A stretch of 64,000 bases of DNA from Nocardia wallacei (GTDB lineage: Bacteria; Actinomycetota; Actinomycetes; Mycobacteriales; Mycobacteriaceae): positions 1-64,000 of the forward strand of contig NZ_JARWOP010000235.1 in assembly GCF_029868745.1 (NCBI RefSeq). The letters run 5' to 3'. The stretch's first letter is position 1. Each line of letters opens with the position of its first letter. Below the pieces are notes generated by a model that worked only from the letters and a program-made list of their open reading frames with translations, ran no database searches and was not told the DNA's origin. This document shows positions 58,690 through 64,000 of the stretch, one piece after another. The position numbers and the translations under genes are program-made.

Positions 58690-59799
58690 TCACACCTTGG
58701 CGAACGGCTGCGCGGTATAGCCGTGCGCGGCGGCGACGCTCTCCGACAGCAGCAGTCCCTGATGGGTACTCAGTCCCTGTTCCAGTCCGGCATCGGCCGC
58801 GACCGCCGCGCGCCAGCCCCGGTCGGCGAGCGAAATGACGTACGGCAGTGTGGCATTGGTGAGCGCGACGGTCGAGGTGTAGGGCACCGCGCCGGGCATG
58901 TTGGCCACGCAGTAGAACACCGACTCGAGCACCTGATAGGTCGGCTCGGCGTGCGTGGTGGGATGTGAGTCGGCGAAGCAGCCGCCCTGGTCGATGGCGA
59001 TGTCGACGAGCACCGAGCCCGGCTTCATCTGCTGCACCAGTTCGTGGGAGACCAGCTTCGGCGCCTTCGCGCCCGGCACGAGCACCGCCCCGATCACCAG
59101 ATCCGCTTCGCGCACAGAATTCTCCAACTCCTGCGCGTTGGAAATGACCGTGTGTACCCGGCCCTGATACTGCGCGTCGAGTTCGCGCAGCGGCGCGATG
59201 TTCAGATCCAGCACCGTGACGTCGGCGTGCATGCCCACGGCGACCGCCGCGGCATTGCGGCCCGCCACGCCCGCGCCGATGACGACGACCTTCGCCGGAC
59301 GGGTACCGGGCACGCCGCCCATCAGCACGCCGCGGCCGCCGCCGCTGCGCATGAGGTGATAGGCGCCCGCCTGTGGCGCCAGCCGTCCCGCCACCTCGCT
59401 CATCGGCGCCAGCAGCGGCAGCGAGCCGTCGCGGCCGGTCACCGTCTCGTAGGCGATCGCGGTGATGCCCGAGCGCAGCAGCGCGTCGGTGCATTCCGCC
59501 GAGGCCGCGAGGTGCAGGTAGGTGAACAGCACCTGGCCCGCCCGCATCCGCGGATACTCCTCGGCCACCGGCTCCTTGACCTTCAGCACCAGATCCGCGA
59601 CGCCCCAGACCTCGTCCGCCGAATTCAGCACGCGCGCGCCGACGAGCGCGTAGGCGTCGTCGTCGAACGGCGATCCGACGCCGGCGCCGGACTCGATGAA
59701 CACCTCGTGGCCGCGCGCCACCAGTTCGCGTACCCCGGCCGGGGTGCCCGCGACCCGGTACTCGTGGTTCTTGACCTCGCGGGGGATTCCGATCTTCAC
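58690..59799 (-). CDS. ald: Alanine dehydrogenase
   Basis: 369 residues from ATG 59799, the usual length. The N-terminus MKIGIPREVKNHEYRVAGTP has the substrate arginine R15; K75 in KVKEP and H96 in TYLHLAAS complete the active site. The NAD-binding Rossmann motif is VVIGAGVAGRNAA near 171-183. It interconverts pyruvate, ammonia and NADH with L-alanine and NAD+. A palindrome 71-86 bp upstream of the start probably marks its regulation. Confidence 0.95.
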   Translation of the reverse strand: MKIGIPREVKNHEYRVAGTPAGVRELVARGHEVFIESGAGVGSPFDDDAYALVGARVLNSADEVWGVADLVLKVKEPVAEEYPRMRAGQVLFTYLHLAASAECTDALLRSGITAIAYETVTGRDGSLPLLAPMSEVAGRLAPQAGAYHLMRSGGGRGVLMGGVPGTRPAKVVVIGAGVAGRNAAAVAVGMHADVTVLDLNIAPLRELDAQYQGRVHTVISNAQELENSVREADLVIGAVLVPGAKAPKLVSHELVQQMKPGSVLVDIAIDQGGCFADSHPTTHAEPTYQVLESVFYCVANMPGAVPYTSTVALTNATLPYVISLADRGWRAAVAADAGLEQGLSTHQGLLLSESVAAAHGYTAQPFAKV

Positions 59800-59869
59800 C
59801 TGTGCTCCTGTGTCCGCTGGATGCCATCGTCCCGTTGACCAAAGTATGAAAAAACTGCGATCAGAGATC

Positions 59870-59885
59870 TATCTTGCTGAAGATA
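59870..59885. promoter_or_regulatory. 16-bp palindrome upstream of ald, putative Lrp/AldR site
   Basis: TATCTT-GCTG-AAGATA has perfect 6-bp arms, embedded in an AT-rich stretch (59843-59893) about 70 bp before the ald start. Lrp/AsnC proteins bind such AT-rich dyads. A second AT-rich part (TATGAAAAAACTG at 59845-59857) may contain the promoter. Confidence 0.55.
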
Positions 59886-59976
59886 ATTCTCCATTACGCC
59901 GGTGTGTCATTCATATAAGCGAGATACCGGGCCGGTGCGGGCCGCTGACCGAAGCATCTTCGGTCGCCGCGAACCC

Positions 59977-61194
59977 CTACTCCGGCGGCTCGTGCGGCAT
60001 GTCCCAGATCAACGCCAGGAACAGGCGGGCGCGCTCGCGGGGCGATTCGAGTCGCTCGCCGTACAGCTCGCGCAGCCGGGCCAGGCGATAGCGGACGGTC
60101 TGCGGGTGGATATGGAGTTCGTGCGCGATGGCCTGTCGATCGCCCATCTGCCACAGCCAGCTGCGCAGCGTCTCGATCAGCCGGTCGCGGGTGCCCTCGG
60201 GCAGTTCCAGCACCGGTTTGAGCACCTGCTCCCGCAGCACCGACAGCAGCCACTCGTCGCGGTTGGCGATGATGGTGTCGAGCTGGTCGCCGACGACCAC
60301 CGGACTGTCGCGCAGCACCCCGCCGCGGCGCAGGCGCAGCGCCGTCTGCGCGATGTGCATGCCGACCGGCAGCAGGTCCAGCGACAGCGGGCCGCCGATG
60401 ACGACCGCGCGACCCCGGAACACCGCGGCGAGCCGGGGCAGTTGCCCGTTGCCGCCGTTGGTGTTCGGCACGATCACCCCGGTCGCGTCGGGGCGGCGGA
60501 TCGGCAGCGCGTTGAGGCCGAGCCGATCCAGGGCGGTCCGGGAATCGGCGTCGTCGGGATCGGCGAGCACCACCGCGGCGTCGGCGGGCAGCGGCCAGCT
60601 GGCGCGGTTCGCGGCCGCGCGGACGTCGGTGGCGTCCGAACGGCCCGACAGCAGCAGTTCGGCCAACTCCTCGCGGCGGCGCTCGCGGGCGGCGCTGGCG
60701 GCCGACTGCTCCAGCACGTACCCGTGCGCCGACGCGGTGGAGAACTCGTCGACGAAGACGAACACGGCCTCGGCGAGGGCGGCGAGCACCTGCGGCTCGA
60801 GTTCCAGCTCCAGCGCGGTCGCGGCGACGTGGTGCCAGGCCACCCGCGCACCGACCTGGTAGGCGGTGAGCAGGTACGACAGCTCCAGGCCGTCCTGGAA
60901 GTGCCGCCGGCCGATCTGTTCGAAGACCAGCCGCGCCCGCGTGTATTCGCCGCCCCGCGCGCGGCCGGGTGCGGGCCCGTGCTCGGCCATCTCCAGCAGG
61001 CTGTGCACGAACAGCACGCCCGCCTCGGCCACGTCCGGATGGTGTTGGTCGAGGAAGCCCGCGTAGTTGGGCCACTCGGCGGCGAGCATGTCCCGGACCT
61101 CGTCGAGAAGGACGGGCATTCTAGCATCGAGTTCGGTCGCCAGCCGCTCTACCGCGTCCGGTTTAACCTGAAATTCTTTGTCGGAGATGCTCAT
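59977..61194 (-). CDS. PucR/CdaR-type transcriptional regulator
   Basis: ATG 61194 is chosen because GGAGGG lies 6 bases upstream; longer readings enter the hpnC promoter. 405 residues. The helical N-terminal part (1-165) is the RsbRD-like sensor domain of this group, the middle (about 170-310) is a GGDEF-related non-catalytic domain, and the C-terminus has the PucR HTH (QAIAHELHIHPQTVRYRLAR near 363-382). It is divergent from hpnC across 104 bp and may control that operon; the signal is unknown. Confidence 0.9.
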   Translation of the reverse strand: MSISDKEFQVKPDAVERLATELDARMPVLLDEVRDMLAAEWPNYAGFLDQHHPDVAEAGVLFVHSLLEMAEHGPAPGRARGGEYTRARLVFEQIGRRHFQDGLELSYLLTAYQVGARVAWHHVAATALELELEPQVLAALAEAVFVFVDEFSTASAHGYVLEQSAASAARERRREELAELLLSGRSDATDVRAAANRASWPLPADAAVVLADPDDADSRTALDRLGLNALPIRRPDATGVIVPNTNGGNGQLPRLAAVFRGRAVVIGGPLSLDLLPVGMHIAQTALRLRRGGVLRDSPVVVGDQLDTIIANRDEWLLSVLREQVLKPVLELPEGTRDRLIETLRSWLWQMGDRQAIAHELHIHPQTVRYRLARLRELYGERLESPRERARLFLALIWDMPHEPPE

Positions 61195-61298
61195 TCGAAT
61201 CCCTCCGGCCTCGATTATCCCCCCGTGACAAATACGACCGTCCGAAATCACCTCGTTGGTTGAAGATTTGCGCGCAGAGTAGCGCTCACCATCGAATA

Positions 61299-62144
61299 AT
61301 GGACGCAGCCACGGCCGGGCCCCGACGAATCCGGGCCCGCGAACAGGAGGAGAACTTCCCCGTCGCGCTGCGCTGGCTCCCCCGCGAGCAACGCGATCAC
61401 CTGCACGCGGTGTACGCCACGGCCCGGATGATCGATGACGTCGGCGACCGGGCGGCCGGTGACCGGACCGCCCAGCTGCTGTCGCTGCGTGCCGATCTGG
61501 CGCTGGTGTGGTCCGGGGGTGAACCGGCGAATCCGGTGTTCGCGGCGCTGACGCCCACGGTGGCCGCGTGCGGGCTGGACCAGGAACCGTTCCAGCAGCT
61601 GATCGAGGCCAACCTGGTCGACCAGCGGGTCGCCCGGTATCCCACGTTCGAGGACCTGCTGGGCTACTGCCGGTTGTCGGCCGATCCGGTCGGGCGGCTG
61701 GTGCTCGCGGTGTTCGGCCAGGCCACGCCCGCGACGGTCGCACTGTCGGACCGGGTGTGCACGGCACTGCAGGTGCTCGAGCACTGCCAGGACGTCGCCG
61801 AGGACTACCTGGCCGGGCGGATCTACCTGCCGCAGGAGGATCTGGCCGACTTCGGCGTGGCCGAGGCGCAACTCACCACCGGCGCGACCGGCTGCCGGGC
61901 GGTGGTGCTGCGGCAGGTGGACCGGGCGATGGATCTGCTGGACGAGGGCGCCGCGCTGGTCGGCCGGCTCACCGGCTGGGCGCGGATGGCCGTGGCCGGT
62001 TACGTCGCCGGCGGCTACGCCACCGCGCGGGCGTTGCGGGCCGCCGACGGCGACGTGTGGCTGCGAAAACCCACACCCCGGCACGTCGACACGGTCCGCA
62101 CGATGGTGACGCTGCTCGGCCGCGCGGCGGTGGTCACCCGATGA
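61299..62144 (+). CDS. hpnC: Squalene synthase HpnC (hydroxysqualene synthase)
   Basis: 281 residues from ATG 61299; no strong ribosome-binding site is seen, so transcription may be leaderless. The first aspartate motif is in ARMIDDVGD (D46, D47, D50) and the second in [15 protein letters not shown] near 162-176. Family member of the trans-isoprenyl head-to-head synthases. HpnC turns presqualene diphosphate into hydroxysqualene, the second step of the bacterial HpnCDE route. Overlaps hpnD by 4 bp. Confidence 0.92.
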   Translation: MDAATAGPRRIRAREQEENFPVALRWLPREQRDHLHAVYATARMIDDVGDRAAGDRTAQLLSLRADLALVWSGGEPANPVFAALTPTVAACGLDQEPFQQLIEANLVDQRVARYPTFEDLLGYCRLSADPVGRLVLAVFGQATPATVALSDRVCTALQVLEHCQDVAEDYLAGRIYLPQEDLADFGVAEAQLTTGATGCRAVVLRQVDRAMDLLDEGAALVGRLTGWARMAVAGYVAGGYATARALRAADGDVWLRKPTPRHVDTVRTMVTLLGRAAVVTR

Positions 62145-63058
62145 CGGCCACTCTTCCCACTCGCACCGAGGCCTACGCCGAGTGCGAGCGGATCACCCGC
62201 ACGGAGGCGAAGAACTTCTTCTACGGCATCCGGCTGCTGCCGCCGGACAAACGCTCGGCCCTGTGCGCGCTCTACGCGCTCGCCCGCCGGATAGACGACA
62301 TCGGCGACGGCGATCTGGCGCCGGCGGCCAAGACCGAGGCGCTGGCGGTGCTGCGCAAGCGGCTCGACGACCCGGCCGGGCAGGACGATCCGGTGCTGCT
62401 GGCGGTGGCCGACACCGCGCGCCGCTACCCCGTGCCGATGTCGGCGTTCGGCGAATTGATCGACGGCGTGCAGATGGACGTGGACGGCGTCGGCTACGCC
62501 GATTTCGCCGCGCTGACCACGTACTGCCGATGTGTCGCGGGTGCGGTGGGCCGGTTGTGCCTGTCGGTGTTCGGCACGGGCGCCGATCCGCGGGCGCCGC
62601 TGTTCGCCGATCAGCTGGGCATCGCACTACAGCAGACCAACATCCTGCGCGACATCCGTGAGGACCTCGGCAACGGCCGCGTGTACCTGCCCGCCGACGA
62701 GCTGGACCGGTACGGGATCCGGCTGGAATTCGACGCCACGGGCGCACTCGACGACCCGGACGGCCGGCTCGCGGCGCTGATTCGCGACGCCACCGAACGC
62801 GCCGAGAACTGGTACTGCCTCGGCCTGCGGCTGCTGCCGGAACTGGACAGCCGCAGCGCCGCCTGCTGCGCCGCCATGGCGGGCATCTACCGGCAGCTCA
62901 ACGCCCGTATCCGCGCCAATCCGGCCGCGGTGTACGACCGGCGGCTGTCGCTGTCGGCCTGGGAGAAGGCCCGGGTCGCCTCCAGCGCGCTGCTGCGGTC
63001 CTCGGCGGCGCTGACCGGCGATGGCGACCGGTCCCGCACGGCGCGGGGTCCGCGATGA
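62141..63058 (+). CDS. hpnD: Presqualene diphosphate synthase HpnD
   Basis: ATG 62141 overlaps the hpnC stop. 305 residues with aspartate motif 1 in ARRIDDIGD (D52, D53, D56) and motif 2 in [18 protein letters not shown] (D171, D175). It condenses two farnesyl diphosphates to presqualene diphosphate. Paralogue of HpnC, as usual in this pathway. The C-terminal tail ([13 protein letters not shown]) is short and basic. The next gene overlaps by 4 bp. Confidence 0.94.
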   Translation: MTATLPTRTEAYAECERITRTEAKNFFYGIRLLPPDKRSALCALYALARRIDDIGDGDLAPAAKTEALAVLRKRLDDPAGQDDPVLLAVADTARRYPVPMSAFGELIDGVQMDVDGVGYADFAALTTYCRCVAGAVGRLCLSVFGTGADPRAPLFADQLGIALQQTNILRDIREDLGNGRVYLPADELDRYGIRLEFDATGALDDPDGRLAALIRDATERAENWYCLGLRLLPELDSRSAACCAAMAGIYRQLNARIRANPAAVYDRRLSLSAWEKARVASSALLRSSAALTGDGDRSRTARGPR

Positions 63059-64000
63059 CCGCGCGGGTGGCGGTGGTCGGCGGCGGCCTCGCGGGCATCA
63101 CCGCGGCGCTCGGCTGTGCCGACGCCGGGCATCGGGTGACGCTGTTCGAATCGCGAAATCGTCTGGGCGGCTTGACCTATTCCTTCGACCGCGCCGGTCT
63201 CGCGGTGGACAACGGCCAGCATGTATTCCTGCGCTGCTGCGACCGGTACCGCGCGCTGCTGGCCCGGCTCGGCGTGGAAAGCGACGTGAATCTGCAAGAG
63301 CGCCTGGATATCCCGGTGCGCGGCCCGCTCCTCGACCGCGCCACCGACGATGCCGGATTCCCCGTCGTCAGTGGTCGGCTGCGCCGTCTTCCGGTGCCCG
63401 CGCCGCTGCATCTGAGCTGGGCGCTGCTGCGCTATCCGTGGATTTCGGCGGCCGCGCGGGCTCGTTTCGTGCGGGCCGCGCTGGCGTTGCGCGCGGTCGA
63501 CGCCGACGATCCGCGCACCGACGACACGAGTTTCGGGGACTGGCTCCGCGCACACGGGCAGGATCGCGCGGCGATCGAGAGCCTGTGGGAGCTGGTGGGC
63601 ATCGCCACGCTCAACGCCCGCGCCGACGACGTCTCGCTGGCCTTGGCCGCCACGGTCTTCCAAATCGGCCTGCTGACCCGATCGGATGCCGCCGACATCG
63701 GCTGGTCGCGAATACCGTTGGGCCGCTTGCACGGCGAGGCCGCCCAGCGGGCGCTCGCCGCCGCCGGCGTCGCGGTGGTGACCCGCGCGAAAGTGGCGGG
63801 GATCCAGCGTAACGGGAGCGGGTGGGCGATCTCGGTCGACGGCGACACCGCCGCGGCCGACGCGGTCGTGCTCGCCGTCCCACCGGACGCCGCCGCCACC
63901 CTGCTGCCGCCGGACTCGGTGGGCCTCCCATCGAATTGGGCTGTGGCGCTGGATAACTCGCCGATCATCAACGTGCACGCCGTCTACGACCGGACGGTGA
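63055..64000 (+). CDS. hpnE: Hydroxysqualene dehydroxylase HpnE (partial, runs off right edge)
   Basis: ATG 63055 overlaps the hpnD stop. The visible 315 residues start with the FAD dinucleotide motif [20 protein letters not shown] (8-27), followed by [15 protein letters not shown] near 30-44 and a phytoene-desaturase-like body. HpnE reduces hydroxysqualene to squalene with FAD and NAD(P)H. Family length is about 420-450, so roughly 110-130 residues lie outside the window. Further hopanoid genes, such as shc, would be expected downstream. Confidence 0.92.
   Translation, partial: MTARVAVVGGGLAGITAALGCADAGHRVTLFESRNRLGGLTYSFDRAGLAVDNGQHVFLRCCDRYRALLARLGVESDVNLQERLDIPVRGPLLDRATDDAGFPVVSGRLRRLPVPAPLHLSWALLRYPWISAAARARFVRAALALRAVDADDPRTDDTSFGDWLRAHGQDRAAIESLWELVGIATLNARADDVSLALAATVFQIGLLTRSDAADIGWSRIPLGRLHGEAAQRALAAAGVAVVTRAKVAGIQRNGSGWAISVDGDTAAADAVVLAVPPDAAATLLPPDSVGLPSNWAVALDNSPIINVHAVYDRTV

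Noticed and set aside
1..64000. CRISPR arrays, tRNA or rRNA genes, riboswitches
   Set aside because: No regularly spaced repeats, no recognisable tRNA cloverleaf or rRNA sequence and no convincing riboswitch core were seen by eye.

Overview
The window is high-GC actinobacterial DNA, most likely from Nocardia or a close mycolate-forming relative. This is inferred from uniformly GC-rich third codon positions, frequent GTG/TTG starts, a mycothiol-type maleylpyruvate isomerase-fold protein, FadD-type acyl-CoA synthetases, a mycobacterial-style Ser/Thr kinase and the HpnC-HpnD-HpnE squalene route. No rRNA, tRNA or CRISPR array was seen.

Left edge (1-3.0 kb): an IS3-family element enters from the left and has cut off the 3' part of an XRE regulator. 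It is followed by a lower-GC cassette of four small genes of unknown function, one of them a nuclease-like gene that looks split by a -1 frame change. From 3 to 11 kb are housekeeping-type genes: a NUDIX hydrolase, a membrane Ser/Thr kinase, a lipoprotein, a sterol-reductase-like FAD enzyme and two paralogous acyl-CoA synthetases. From 11 to 14 kb a small Met/His-rich membrane protein and a PepSY protein with a His-rich loop suggest metal handling, followed by the scar of a deleted divergent eamA-tetR pair. From 14.4 to 34 kb comes mixed metabolism: tandem NAD(P)H-binding proteins, a sodium:solute symporter, an MpaB-type oxygenase, a nucleotidyltransferase/phosphoesterase pair, threonine aldolase, a stand-alone TrpB, a diguanylate cyclase, dihydrofolate reductase, YaeQ, a 2-oxoglutarate-type oxygenase with a divergent TetR, and membrane proteins of the DUF3159 and DUF202 families.

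From 35 to 44 kb the DNA is accessory in character: an XRE-ImmA metallopeptidase gene overlapping a GNAT acetyltransferase gene, an HTH-TPR regulator beside three overlapping small genes, a truncated cupin, and an in-frame fusion of a SLOG-like domain with a pyridoxamine-phosphate-oxidase-like domain.

The most striking region is 44.5-54.3 kb, a tight eight-gene operon. Its centre is an A-Ox-PCP-TE synthetase of the indigoidine synthase (IndC/BpsA) type, with a pseudouridine-phosphate-glycosidase homologue, a HAD phosphatase, a uracil phosphoribosyltransferase, a tautomerase, an MFS exporter, a DUF4243/questin-oxidase-like protein and a nitroreductase. This content matches the minimycin (C-nucleoside antibiotic)/indigoidine pathway described in Streptomyces, including its self-resistance set (phosphatase, uracil phosphoribosyltransferase, transporter). 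Here the phosphatase and DUF4243 parts are separate genes, and two further genes are present.

The right part (54.3-64 kb) holds two solute-binding lipoproteins without permeases, cysteine dioxygenase plus rhodanese, an Lrp regulator convergent with alanine dehydrogenase, a PucR regulator, and the start of a squalene/hopanoid operon (hpnC, hpnD, and hpnE running off the right edge).
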